A stretch of 64,000 nucleotides of DNA, from contig DF158885.1 in the NCBI GenBank assembly GCA_000307305.1, forward strand, positions 90,664 to 154,663. The letters are read 5' to 3'. The DNA comes from Enterobacteriaceae bacterium B14. GTDB lineage: Bacteria > Pseudomonadota > Gammaproteobacteria > Enterobacterales > Enterobacteriaceae. Both the position numbers and the translations under genes were made by a program. The notes under the pieces were generated by a model. The model made no database searches. It was not told where the DNA came from and saw only the letters and a list, made by a program, of their open reading frames with translations. Below, one piece after another: positions 55,932-64,000 of the stretch (within the stretch, counting starts at the first letter, position 1; each line of letters opens with the position of its first letter).

Positions 55932-57458
55932 ATGTCTAATATCAATGTAGCCCCTGGTAAGTATGGTTTTCCCTTCGAACTAAAAAAACGCTATGAGAAT
56001 TTTATCGGTGGACAATGGGTTCCGCCTGCTAGCGGTGAGTATTTTACTAATTTAACGCCGTTGACCGGACAACCAATGTGCGAAATTGCCAGCTCCAGTA
56101 AGCGCGATGTTGATCTGGCTCTCGATGCTGCACATAAAGCGAAACTGACATGGAGTAAAACCTCTGCCGCCCAACGAGCTGCAATATTGAATAAAATTGC
56201 GGACAAGATGGAAGAGAACCTCGCACTCCTCGCGGCAGTCGAAACATGGGACAACGGCAAAGCCATTCGTGAAACCAGTGCTGCCGATGTGCCGCTCGCG
56301 CTGGACCACTTCCGCTATTTTGCCTCTTGTATCCGAGCTCAAGAAGGCGGCATCAGTGATATTGATGCTGACACCGTTGCTTATCACTTCCACGAACCTT
56401 TGGGCGTCGTTGGGCAAATTATTCCTTGGAACTTCCCTCTATTAATGGCGTGTTGGAAGATTGCGCCCGCACTGGCGGCGGGTAACTGTATTGTTCTAAA
56501 ACCCGCAAAACTCACCCCGCTCTCTATTCTGATAATGATGGAAGTGATTCAGGATATTCTGCCACCGGGTGTCTTGAACGTGGTTAACGGTTCTGGTGCT
56601 GAGATTGGCGAATATCTGGCAACATCCGAGCGTATCGCGAAAGTGGCGTTTACTGGCTCCACCGAAGTAGGCCAGCAAATTATGGGTTATGCCGCGCAAA
56701 ACGTGATTCCTGTTACTTTAGAGTTGGGGGGCAAGTCACCCAACATCTTCTTTGAAGATGTCATGGATAAAGATGATGCGTACTTCGATAAAGCACTGGA
56801 AGGTTTTGCTCTGTTTGCCTTCAACCAAGGTGAAGTATGTACTTGCCCAAGCCGTGCGCTGATTCAAGAATCTATTTACGAGCGTTTCATGGAGCGCGCG
56901 CTCAAACGTGTTGCAGAGATCCGCAGGGGTAACCCAATGGACATGAAGACTATGATGGGTGCGCAGGTCTCTGAAGGCCAAATGAAGACCATCATGAACT
57001 ATATCGACATAGGCAAAAAAGAGGGGGCCGAAGTACTTATTGGCGGCAACCGTGTTGATTTGGGTAATGGCCTGTCAAACGGCTACTATCTGGAACCAAC
57101 GGTCTTATTTGGTCGTAATAACATGCGTGTTTTCCAAGAGGAGATCTTCGGGCCAGTTCTGGCGGTGACCACCTTTAAAGATGCAGAAGATGCACTGGCT
57201 ATTGCTAACGACACACCGTATGGGTTGGGGGCTGGTGTTTGGAGCCGCAATGGCTCGCTAGCTTATAAGATGGGGCGCGGTATTCAAGCGGGGCGTGTAT
57301 GGACAAACTGCTACCACGCTTACCCTGCTCACGCTGCGTTTGGTGGTTATAAGCAGTCCGGTATTGGCCGTGAAACCCACAAGATGATGCTTGAGCACTA
57401 CCAGCAAACCAAGTGCTTGCTGGTGAGCTACTCCGATAAAGCAGTGGGTCTGTTCTAA
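55932..57458 (+). CDS. aldB: AldB, NAD(P)-dependent acetaldehyde dehydrogenase
   Basis: Oxidises acetaldehyde and related aldehydes to acids. 508 residues (E. coli AldB 512), with high similarity throughout, such as [20 protein letters not shown]. Nucleotide site [10 protein letters not shown], general-base Glu in LELGGKSPN, and catalytic Cys in [12 protein letters not shown] (AldB carries this CTC pair). The C-terminus [16 protein letters not shown] matches. It follows selAB, as in E. coli, but without yiaY between. AAAGGAG before the ATG; strong terminator after. Confidence 0.95.
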   Translation: MSNINVAPGKYGFPFELKKRYENFIGGQWVPPASGEYFTNLTPLTGQPMCEIASSSKRDVDLALDAAHKAKLTWSKTSAAQRAAILNKIADKMEENLALLAAVETWDNGKAIRETSAADVPLALDHFRYFASCIRAQEGGISDIDADTVAYHFHEPLGVVGQIIPWNFPLLMACWKIAPALAAGNCIVLKPAKLTPLSILIMMEVIQDILPPGVLNVVNGSGAEIGEYLATSERIAKVAFTGSTEVGQQIMGYAAQNVIPVTLELGGKSPNIFFEDVMDKDDAYFDKALEGFALFAFNQGEVCTCPSRALIQESIYERFMERALKRVAEIRRGNPMDMKTMMGAQVSEGQMKTIMNYIDIGKKEGAEVLIGGNRVDLGNGLSNGYYLEPTVLFGRNNMRVFQEEIFGPVLAVTTFKDAEDALAIANDTPYGLGAGVWSRNGSLAYKMGRGIQAGRVWTNCYHAYPAHAAFGGYKQSGIGRETHKMMLEHYQQTKCLLVSYSDKAVGLF

Positions 57459-57485
57459 GATACAGAGCAAAGTTTATACTCGCTT

Positions 57486-57513
57486 AAGCCCCCTTTCTTA
57501 GGGGGCTTTTTTG
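57486..57513 (+). terminator. terminator after aldB
   Basis: AAGCCCCC-TTTCTTA-GGGGGCTTTTTT: eight-base stem and T-run. Confidence 0.9.
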
Positions 57514-57514
57514 C

Positions 57515-57935
57515 TTAACTCACTTTATTGAGTATCCCCCTTGCTGCTTCAGCCAAAAAGTGGCTGCGGCTGGCGTAGTCTGGATTGGCTTTCACATGCT
57601 TATCGATTTGATGAATGAGCCGATGGGGTAAGGTAATATTGATCCTTTCTGCTTTTCCATCATATTGAAATATATCTATATTCACGTTGTGCCACTGACC
57701 GTTATCGGCGTAATCCGAGGGGGGTGTTCAACACGTGATATGCCATTTCATGTGGCAGAGGAATAGCAATATTCTCTTCAACTAATGCCTCAAAGTGTGC
57801 ATCTAGTGCGCCAAGGGCCTCTGCAAACAGATTTTCTCCTGCATTTATTGCAAAGAAGCAGCCTTTTACATCAGGGAAAAAACCACTCGCTGAACCATAG
57901 GTATCTATGTGTACATAAGCGGGATAAATGGCCAT
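57515..57935 (-). pseudogene. hicB: HicB antitoxin gene, frameshifted in a six-base homopolymer
   Basis: The N-terminal frame gives AIYPAYVHIDTYGSASGFFP ... ENIAIPLPHEMAYHVLNTP, a HicB partial-RNase-H-like domain. A run of six C residues (G on + strand, 57719-57724) shifts it to a stop nine residues later in the wrong frame (LGLRR). Removing one base restores SDYADNGQWHNVNIDIFQYD, then GKAERINITLPHRLIHQIDK and a ribbon-helix-helix C-terminus ending GILNKVS at 57515, about 140 residues in all, the normal HicB length. The one-base difference is in a homopolymer, so a slip, phase variation or sequencing error are all possible. GGAG precedes the ATG. Confidence 0.8.
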
Positions 57936-57940
57936 TCAGT

Positions 57941-57982
57941 GGCTCCTTTTTTCAGTAACTTTATGAGTTCATTACTCTTCAA
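57941..57982 (-). pseudogene. hicA: HicA toxin remnant (first ~13 codons)
   Basis: Immediately upstream of hicB the minus strand reads, from TTG 57982, (M)KSNELIKLLKKGA. This matches the typical HicA N-terminus (MKSxELIKxLxKxGW). The remaining ~45 codons, including the catalytic His region (GSHHxF), are missing; the frame passes directly into the hicB ribosome-binding site and start. It looks like an internal deletion of the toxin gene. The short match makes this likely, not certain. Confidence 0.55.
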
Positions 57983-58039
57983 TTTTTTTCTCGCTAAATA
58001 TACACACTACTTTGAGATGATTTTATGAGTACCATAGTG

Positions 58040-58069
58040 AAGCCAGAGAGACGTTTATCTCTCTGGCTT
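58040..58069. terminator. hairpin after xylB
   Basis: Twelve-base perfect stem AAGCCAGAGAGA/TCTCTCTGGCTT with a six-base loop, 38 bases after the xylB stop. No long T-run on the minus strand, so termination may be partial. Confidence 0.6.
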
Positions 58070-58106
58070 GTTTGTGTGATGAATAAAATGTGTGGTGACT
58101 ACAGAG

Positions 58107-59561
58107 TTAACAGCAGAGTGGGGCCAGTTGCTGATAGAGCGCCTTGAAGGTTTTACGACGTTCAGCATAGAGAGCATGGCGTGCCGGATCAGGTATATGT
58201 GTTGCCTCTAGCGGTAGAGGCGGGCAGAGATCGGCTAAGGGAATATCTGGATTCAGGGCAATTTGAGCGAGTTTTGCCGCCCCTAATGCGGGGCCGACAT
58301 CACCACCGGTACGATACTCTAATATTTGCCCGCTGATATCAGCCAGCATCTGACGCCAATAACTGCTACGTGCACCGCCACCAATGAGTGTAATGCGTTC
58401 TGGCTGCAACCCTGTAGCATGTAAAACATCCATCCCATCTGCGAGAGCAAAACCAACACCTTCTAGAACTGCTCGGCCTAAATCAGCGCGCGTGTGCTGG
58501 TGGGTGAAACCCCAAAAAGCGCCTTTGGCGTTCGGGTTATTATGCGGGGTACGCTCACCGGAAAGATAAGGCAGGAACCAGACTGGGCTATCAGGCTCTG
58601 GTGCATTTTCTACTTCTGCTAATAGCTCAGGTACCGTCGCCACTCCTGTTAGTTGGCATGCCCAATCTAGACAAGATGCGGCACTCAACATGACAGACAT
58701 CAGATGCCAAGTATTGGGTAACGCATGGCAAAAACTGTGAACGGCACTCTCTGGATTACTGAGAAAACCATCGCTTACGGCGAAATAGACGCCTGATGTA
58801 CCAAGAGAGAGCATCGCTTGCCCTGCTTGATACAACCCTACACCGATCGCGCCTGCCGCATTATCACCCCCGCCAGCCACCACGGGAACTTGAGGCATAT
58901 TCCAGCGTGTTGCGATATCCGCGAGAAGATGCCCCGTAATTTGGCTACCTTCAAACAGCTCAGGCATATGCCCACGGTTGAGGCCGCAGGCTGCAAGGAT
59001 CTCGTCGTTCCACTCTCTTTTTGCGACATCTAGCCACATCGTACCCGCAGCGTCAGACATATCGCTGGCATACTCACCGGTCATTAGCAGGCGTAGATAA
59101 TCTTTTGGTAACAGCACTTTATCAACCTGACGGAAAATCTCTGGCTCGTGTTCTGCCACCCATTTCAGCTTCGGTGCGGTAAACCCTGGCATCATCAGGT
59201 TACCCGTAATCTGGCGAGAGTTTGGCACCAGACGCTCTAGCTCCGTGCACTGTGCTGCACTGCGTCCGTCATTCCATAAGATAGCGGGGCGAAGCACTTC
59301 ACCCTGTTTATTCAGGAGCGTTGCACCGTGCATCTGGCCGCTTAGCCCTAACGCGACAACCTCTTTTAAACTGTGTTTGGCGGCTAATGCTTGCATGGCG
59401 CGATCGGTCGCCTGCCACCAAGATTGCGGATCTTGTTCTGACCAAAGGGGCTGGGGACGGGATACGGTTAATGGCTCGCTGTGTGATGCGATGGTGTTTT
59501 GCTGTTCATCGAGCAGAATAACTTTGACCCCGGAGGTGCCCAAATCGATGCCTATATACAT
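58107..59561 (-). CDS. xylB: XylB, xylulokinase
   Basis: Phosphorylates D-xylulose to xylulose 5-phosphate, feeding the pentose phosphate pathway. 484 residues, FGGY kinase fold. MYIGIDLGTSGVKVILLDEQ is the N-terminal phosphate loop; SGQMHGATLL carries substrate contacts; GGDNAAGAIGVGLY contains the catalytic Asp; LIGGGARSSYWRQMLADI is the ATP-binding signature. GAGGA lies seven bases before the ATG. Last gene of the leftward run, 105 bases after xylA with an intercistronic hairpin. Confidence 0.96.
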   Translation of the reverse strand: MYIGIDLGTSGVKVILLDEQQNTIASHSEPLTVSRPQPLWSEQDPQSWWQATDRAMQALAAKHSLKEVVALGLSGQMHGATLLNKQGEVLRPAILWNDGRSAAQCTELERLVPNSRQITGNLMMPGFTAPKLKWVAEHEPEIFRQVDKVLLPKDYLRLLMTGEYASDMSDAAGTMWLDVAKREWNDEILAACGLNRGHMPELFEGSQITGHLLADIATRWNMPQVPVVAGGGDNAAGAIGVGLYQAGQAMLSLGTSGVYFAVSDGFLSNPESAVHSFCHALPNTWHLMSVMLSAASCLDWACQLTGVATVPELLAEVENAPEPDSPVWFLPYLSGERTPHNNPNAKGAFWGFTHQHTRADLGRAVLEGVGFALADGMDVLHATGLQPERITLIGGGARSSYWRQMLADISGQILEYRTGGDVGPALGAAKLAQIALNPDIPLADLCPPLPLEATHIPDPARHALYAERRKTFKALYQQLAPLCC

Positions 59562-59603
59562 GAAGAGTCCTCTCTTTCTTTTTTAACCGATCCATAAATT
59601 TAT

Positions 59604-59635
59604 TCAGCCTTCAGAGTGTTAACTCTGAAGGCTGA
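59604..59635. other. intercistronic hairpin between xylA and xylB
   Basis: Perfect 14-base inverted repeat TCAGCCTTCAGAGT-GTTA-ACTCTGAAGGCTGA without a T-run. Likely an mRNA-stability or partial-termination element setting the xylA:xylB ratio. Confidence 0.75.
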
Positions 59636-59666
59636 TATGTTTTGTTCATTACTGCACAGTGGCTAA

Positions 59667-60986
59667 TTAGCCGAACAGATAGCGGTTAACCACATTTTCC
59701 AGCAGTTCTTGATGGCCGCTTTGGTGCTTCGGATCCAGATTCTGCTGCTCTGCGTGTTTTGCTAGCGTATCCAGCGAGTAGTTACCCTGAAGGATCTGCT
59801 GGCCTAAATCGCTGCTCCAACCTGCATAACGTTTAGCTACGTTCTGATTCAAGTCGCCGCCTTCAATCATCTTGGCTGCCACTTTCAGTGCCATTGCCAT
59901 TGTATCCATTCCACCGATATGGCTGTAGAACAGATCGTACTTATCTGTGCTCTGACGGCGAACTTTAGAGTCAAAATTCAAGCCACCGGTAGTGAAACCA
60001 CCTGCTTTCAGGATTTCATACATGATCAGTGCATTTTCTTCCACGCTGTTAGGGAACTGATCGGTATCCCAACCTAATTGCGGGTCACCACGGTTCGCAT
60101 CAACAGAGCCGAAGACACCGAGTGCAATTGCAGAAGCAATTTCATGGTGGAACGTATGGCCAGCCAGCGTTGCGTGGTTTGCCTCGATATTCATTTTCAC
60201 TTCATTTTCCAGACCGAACTGCTTCAGGAAGCCATAAACAGTTGCTACATCGTAGTCATATTGGTGCTTGGTTGGCTCTTGTGGCTTAGGTTCGATTAAC
60301 AGTGTTCCTTTAAAGCCAATCTTGTGTTTATGCTCAACTACCATCTGCATGAAACGGCCCAGTTGCTCGCGCTCTTGGCGCAGGTCGGTGTTCAGCAGAG
60401 ACTCATAACCTTCACGGCCGCCCCACAGAACGTAGTTCTCACCGCCAAGGCGCTTGGTTGCAGACATGGCACTAAATACCTGTGCTGCGGCATACGCAAA
60501 GACGTCTGGGTTAGGGTTAGTCGCTGCACCTGCGGCATAACGTGGGTTAGTGAAGCAGTTTGCCGTACCCCACAGCAGTTTAACGCCGCTGCTCTGTTGT
60601 TTTTCTTCCAGCACATCTGTCATCACAGCAAAATTGTGCAGATACTCTTTCAGTGATTTTCCTTCAGGGGAAACATCGATGTCATGGAAGCAGTAGTAAG
60701 GCACATTCAGCTTACGGAAGAATTCGAAAGCCACATCTGCTTTTTGTTTAGCCAGCGCCAGTTCGTCACCCGGTTGTTGCCAAGGGCGAGAGAAAGCTCC
60801 CACACCGAACATGTCTGCACCGTTCCAGCAGAAGGTATGCCAATAGCAGGCTGCGAAACGCAGATGCTCTGCCATGGTTTTCCCCATAATCACTTCGTCA
60901 GGATTGTAATGGCGAAATGCCAGTGGATTCGTACTCTGAGTTCCTTCATAACGAACTTGGTCTAGTTGGTCGAAATAGTTATTCAT
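59667..60986 (-). CDS. xylA: XylA, xylose isomerase
   Basis: Interconverts D-xylose and D-xylulose using two divalent metals. 439 residues from ATG 60986, where AAGGA stands nine bases upstream; ATG 60995 lies directly against AAGGA and is unlikely. Active-site segments: [12 protein letters not shown] (catalytic His, about 100), [17 protein letters not shown] (metal Glu, about 231), [12 protein letters not shown] (Glu and His, about 267) and [17 protein letters not shown] (Asp ligands, about 295-308). It starts only 12 bases behind nhaC, so it appears to belong to that transcript. Confidence 0.97.
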   Translation of the reverse strand: MNNYFDQLDQVRYEGTQSTNPLAFRHYNPDEVIMGKTMAEHLRFAACYWHTFCWNGADMFGVGAFSRPWQQPGDELALAKQKADVAFEFFRKLNVPYYCFHDIDVSPEGKSLKEYLHNFAVMTDVLEEKQQSSGVKLLWGTANCFTNPRYAAGAATNPNPDVFAYAAAQVFSAMSATKRLGGENYVLWGGREGYESLLNTDLRQEREQLGRFMQMVVEHKHKIGFKGTLLIEPKPQEPTKHQYDYDVATVYGFLKQFGLENEVKMNIEANHATLAGHTFHHEIASAIALGVFGSVDANRGDPQLGWDTDQFPNSVEENALIMYEILKAGGFTTGGLNFDSKVRRQSTDKYDLFYSHIGGMDTMAMALKVAAKMIEGGDLNQNVAKRYAGWSSDLGQQILQGNYSLDTLAKHAEQQNLDPKHQSGHQELLENVVNRYLFG

Positions 60987-60998
60987 ATTGCCCATTCC

Positions 60999-62450
60999 TT
61001 AAACGATTTGATTGGGGTTAGAGATAAGTTCTTTTCTTTGTTCATCTGTCAGCTTGGCGATACCAAACCCGGTATAGCCCCACAGCGCAGCGAAGATAAT
61101 TCCGCTCCAGCACAATACAGCCCAAGGCAGGTAGCTAAAGGTTGCAACGCCGAGCGTGCCTGCCATATAGGCGCCTGCGGCAGTCCAAGGCAGAATAGGT
61201 TCAATAATGGTGGCGGAGTCCTCTACCGTACGGCTGAGGTTCTTAGGGTGTAGGCCGCGTTCGATGTAAGCACTGCGCAACATTTCTGCTGGGATCAGAA
61301 TGGAGATCTGCCCGTTGCTGGTTACACCAATCATCGTTAGGCCACAGCAGATAGTGGCGACGATCAGCGAGCCTGTGGAGTGAACCAGTTTCAACAGATT
61401 GCTGACGATCACTTCCAGCGCGCCGCTCAGCGACAATGTGCCTGCGAAGCAGAGTGCACAGAAGCAGATAAGCAGTGTGCTCATCATTGAATTCATGCCG
61501 CCACGGTTCAGTAAGCGAGCTAGGTCAGGGCTGATATCGCCAACAGAAGAGACCATGGAGACGTTGAAACCATCTACCGCACTTTTAACGATGTCATGCA
61601 GAGGGAACCCCTGAATAAAGGCGGCATTCACCATTGCTACGAGCGCTGAAAGCAGCATGACGGGGATGGTTGGCTTCTTGGAAATAGAGCCATACAGCAC
61701 GATGATGACAGGTAGTAGCAGGAGCGGATTGATGTGATAGATCCCTTCAAGCCCGCTGATGATATCCGTTACTTTCTGTGGGATGTCGGCAGCGGCCAGA
61801 TTGGAGTTCATGCCATACGCAATGTAAACAATCGAAGCGAGAATAAACGACGGGATCGTGGTGTAAAGCAGGTGAGCGATGTGTTCGTATAAATTCACGC
61901 CCGCTGCTGCAGAGGCAATGTTGGTGGTATCTGACAGTGGAGATAGCTTGTCGCCAAAGTAAGCACCAGCAACAACGGCACCGGCGGTTGCGGCAAGGTT
62001 AGCATCTAGCCCCATAGCAACGCCCATAAATGCCACGCCGATGGTCCCCGCAGAGCCCCAAGATGTACCCGTGCAAATAGAGACGATAGCCGTGACGCAC
62101 AGCGCGGTAATATAAAGCCACTGCGGATCGATGATTTTCAAACCGTAGTAGATCATATAAGGGATGGTGCCGCCTGCAATCCAAGTCCCTATCATCAAAC
62201 CGACGGTGATAAGTATCAGCAATGCTGGCATTGTTTTGGCTATTTTCTGGGCAATGGATTCCAGTATTTCGCTGTAGCTATATCCCAACCGTAGCACCAG
62301 CAGAGCGGCAATCACCGTTGAGATAATCATTAATGGTTCTGGTGGCAAATCAAATAGGGCGTACCCAAAACCTAACAACAAGACCATTGTAAAAATGGGT
62401 ATGAGGGATTCAAAAAGACTCGGCATGCGACGCTGTTTTTTACTACTCAT
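60999..62450 (-). CDS. nhaC: NhaC-family Na+/H+ antiporter
   Basis: Twelve-helix membrane transporter of the NhaC/ion-transporter superfamily, 483 residues from ATG 62450 (GGAG seven bases upstream; a GTG at 62462 is less likely). Typical segments: GTSWGSAGTIGVAFMGVAMGL, GAYFGDKLSPLSDTTNIASAAAGVNLYEH (ion-binding helix pair) and VEDSATIIEPILPWTAAGAYMAGTLGV. Members exchange Na+ for H+ or malate/lactate. It sits between an aminotransferase-like gene and xylAB, so its real substrate could be linked to either. Confidence 0.9.
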   Translation of the reverse strand: MSSKKQRRMPSLFESLIPIFTMVLLLGFGYALFDLPPEPLMIISTVIAALLVLRLGYSYSEILESIAQKIAKTMPALLILITVGLMIGTWIAGGTIPYMIYYGLKIIDPQWLYITALCVTAIVSICTGTSWGSAGTIGVAFMGVAMGLDANLAATAGAVVAGAYFGDKLSPLSDTTNIASAAAGVNLYEHIAHLLYTTIPSFILASIVYIAYGMNSNLAAADIPQKVTDIISGLEGIYHINPLLLLPVIIVLYGSISKKPTIPVMLLSALVAMVNAAFIQGFPLHDIVKSAVDGFNVSMVSSVGDISPDLARLLNRGGMNSMMSTLLICFCALCFAGTLSLSGALEVIVSNLLKLVHSTGSLIVATICCGLTMIGVTSNGQISILIPAEMLRSAYIERGLHPKNLSRTVEDSATIIEPILPWTAAGAYMAGTLGVATFSYLPWAVLCWSGIIFAALWGYTGFGIAKLTDEQRKELISNPNQIV

Positions 62451-62543
62451 GTCGTACTCCACAGTGTTGTAAGGGATACCTTTTAGTTTTTGGTCCTGTC
62501 TTGCGGCACGGCCAATAACTTTGGGTATATCTCGATCTTTTTA

Positions 62544-63704
62544 TTAAAAATGCTCAGAAGAATATGTCGCTGCAATTTTTATAAGTGCTTGCTCTAGTAT
62601 TTGGCGTGGTGCAGCCACGTTAATGCGGAAGAAACCTTCTCCCGCAGGACCAAACCCTGAGCCCCAACTAACATCAACCCCTGCGAGTTGGTTAAACCAG
62701 TGGCGAACTTCAGGCTCGGTGATTCCCAGCCCACGATAATCAACCCAGAGCAGGTAAGTGCCGTCTGTGTCGGAGATCGTAAGTTGTGGAAAGTGGTGTA
62801 ATAAAAAGTCTCGGGTATATGCTTTGTTAGCAGCGATATACTCTTTTAACGCTCTCACCCAATCATCACAGTGTTGGTAAGCGGTATCGAGAGCAGGAAC
62901 AGAAAAATAACCAGGGTTGTGAATACCAGCAGCCTCAAGGATTAACTTAAATCTCTCTCTTATTAGCGGGTTTGCAATAATAATGTTGGCAATTTCTAGA
63001 CCGGCTAAATTAAAAGTTTTCCCTGGTGATGTGCAGATAAGTGAATTATTGTTCGTATATTGGCTCACCTTAGAAATAACATGATGATGTCGATTGTTAA
63101 AAACAAAATCTGCATGAACATCATCGGAAATAATGAAAACTTGATGCTTTTCAAGAAGAGAACATAATTTTTCTAATATAGGAGCAGACCAAACAATTCC
63201 GGTAGGGTTATGAGGTGAAAGTAAAATAAAACATTTTGCTCCGACCAGTTTCTCTTCTAAATCAGCAAAATCTATCTCATATTTACCTGCGTCATAACGT
63301 AATTCACTTTCAACTAAACTGCGTTGATTAACGATGACGGCATTATTTATCGGGTGATAGGCAGGAGAAAACGTCACAATCCTATCGCCCGGTTGAGTGA
63401 AGTTTTGCAGATAAAGAGATACAGCCTGAATAACGCGTGGGCAAAAGACTACCCAATCGGCCTCAATCTCCCATTGGTACTGTCTTTGACACCAATTTTT
63501 TACCGTCTCGTTCCAGTTCTGGCTGAGGTCTGTATAACCGTATATTCCTTTTTGATTAAAGTCATTTAGCCGCTGAATTAAGGCTTCTGGTGCAGGGATA
63601 TCCATATCGGCAACGGATAACGGAATAAGGCTAGAATGCTGATCCCACTTCGCACTATAAGTGCCTGTTCTGGTTGTGATGTCATCAAAAGAGAACCGTT
63701 TCAT
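62544..63704 (-). CDS. MalY/PatB-type PLP-dependent cystathionine beta-lyase/aminotransferase
   Basis: 386-residue fold-type I PLP enzyme of the MalY/PatB group, which cleaves cystathionine or other cysteine S-conjugates. SVADMDIPAPEAL near the N-terminus, LLSPHNPTGIVWS, IISDDVHADFVF and the PLP lysine in CTSPGKTFNLAGLEIAN are visible, with the C-terminal Arg in GFFRINVAAPR. First gene of the leftward run, 93 bases before nhaC. The pair of such an enzyme with NhaC occurs in other bacteria. Confidence 0.88.
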   Translation of the reverse strand: MKRFSFDDITTRTGTYSAKWDQHSSLIPLSVADMDIPAPEALIQRLNDFNQKGIYGYTDLSQNWNETVKNWCQRQYQWEIEADWVVFCPRVIQAVSLYLQNFTQPGDRIVTFSPAYHPINNAVIVNQRSLVESELRYDAGKYEIDFADLEEKLVGAKCFILLSPHNPTGIVWSAPILEKLCSLLEKHQVFIISDDVHADFVFNNRHHHVISKVSQYTNNNSLICTSPGKTFNLAGLEIANIIIANPLIRERFKLILEAAGIHNPGYFSVPALDTAYQHCDDWVRALKEYIAANKAYTRDFLLHHFPQLTISDTDGTYLLWVDYRGLGITEPEVRHWFNQLAGVDVSWGSGFGPAGEGFFRINVAAPRQILEQALIKIAATYSSEHF

Positions 63705-64000
63705 TATTCATCCGCTCCGTCATGCCGTTATTTAAAATCATTCAGCAGTTGTGGCGAGTGTAATAAAGAGAAAAAAGGAATGTTATTGCTAAATCTTAAT
63801 CATTGGTTATGTAATTTTATTAGTGTGACTACTATCACGAATATCAGGAATGGAGTAAATATCTCACGTTATATAATTAACTTACTAGGCTATCTATTTA
63901 CACGATTAAAACATGATCCCCTTCAAAGAATGGGAAATAAACGAAAAAACGTAACCGCTAGGTAAGAATCTGTAATTGATACCTCTGGAATAACCGTCAA
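63705..64000. other. upstream region of the malY/patB-like gene, window end
   Basis: About 300 bases with no gene I can support. AT-rich from 63780. A rightward open frame (63636-63965) overlaps the coding start of the lyase gene and has no credible ribosome-binding site. Confidence 0.4.

Noticed and set aside
57702-57935. Intact 77-residue HicB-like antitoxin
   Set aside because: The last residues after VLNTP are out of frame; the correct C-terminal half continues in the next frame down to 57515, so it is a frameshifted gene.
63636-63965. 109-codon rightward frame at the window end
   Set aside because: Overlaps the start of the malY/patB-like gene and has no ribosome-binding site; composition is that of AT-rich non-coding DNA.

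Overview
The window is a chromosomal segment of an enterobacterium (Enterobacterales). Gene content and protein similarity recalled from memory fit a Hafnia/Obesumbacterium-type organism best, but the genus is an inference. Almost all genes have clear E. coli counterparts. AT-rich gaps, two decayed loci and an orphan bacteriocin-like gene mark accessory material.

Layout. (1) 1-1104: the 3' end of an aryl-polyene/fatty-acid-type cluster (ketosynthase tail and an AcpT-like phosphopantetheinyl transferase). (2) 1212-15525: a complete cellulose locus, bcsEFG divergent from bcsRQABZC. It would make and export phosphoethanolamine-modified cellulose under c-di-GMP control, and it is followed by a PdeK/HmsP-like GGDEF-EAL protein. 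The BcsZ cellulase carries Asn where the E. coli enzyme has its catalytic-base Asp. (3) 18051-19172: an orphan ABC solute-binding protein. (4) 19286-32386: a flagellar hook-basal-body locus. flgBCDEFGHIJKL plus a LafW-like gene run leftward, and flgA-flgM-flgN plus a teichoic-acid-type glycerophosphotransferase run rightward. A near-perfect sigma-54 promoter precedes flgB, FlgJ lacks the muramidase domain and FlgK is short, so I read it as a lateral (Flag-2-type) system. (5) 32425-32703: tRNA-Pro(UGG) with a duplicated 3' end and terminator, rtT-like. (6) eptB, then a double-glycine-leader peptide gene (35075-35293) with a glycine-rich two-repeat core. (7) A UPF0261 / TIM-barrel pair with a divergent TetR regulator, then about 1 kb of non-coding AT-rich DNA carrying five exact copies of one heptamer.

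(8) 40539-47077: formate dehydrogenase locus fdhD / fdoGHI-fdhE. FdoG contains an in-frame UGA (Sec196) followed by a SECIS hairpin. selA and selB lie 5 kb further on (51988-55241), so a selenoprotein, its maturation factors and half of the selenocysteine machinery are together. Between them are an AzoR-like flavoenzyme, a YnfA-like membrane protein and a membrane-fusion-protein/ABC export operon. (9) 55316-55607 is a frameshifted gene remnant, followed by aldB. (10) 57515-57982 is a decayed hicAB toxin-antitoxin locus (toxin reduced to about 13 codons, antitoxin frameshifted in a six-base homopolymer). (11) 58107-63704: a leftward run of patB/malY-like, nhaC, xylA, xylB, with xylA starting only 12 bases after nhaC.
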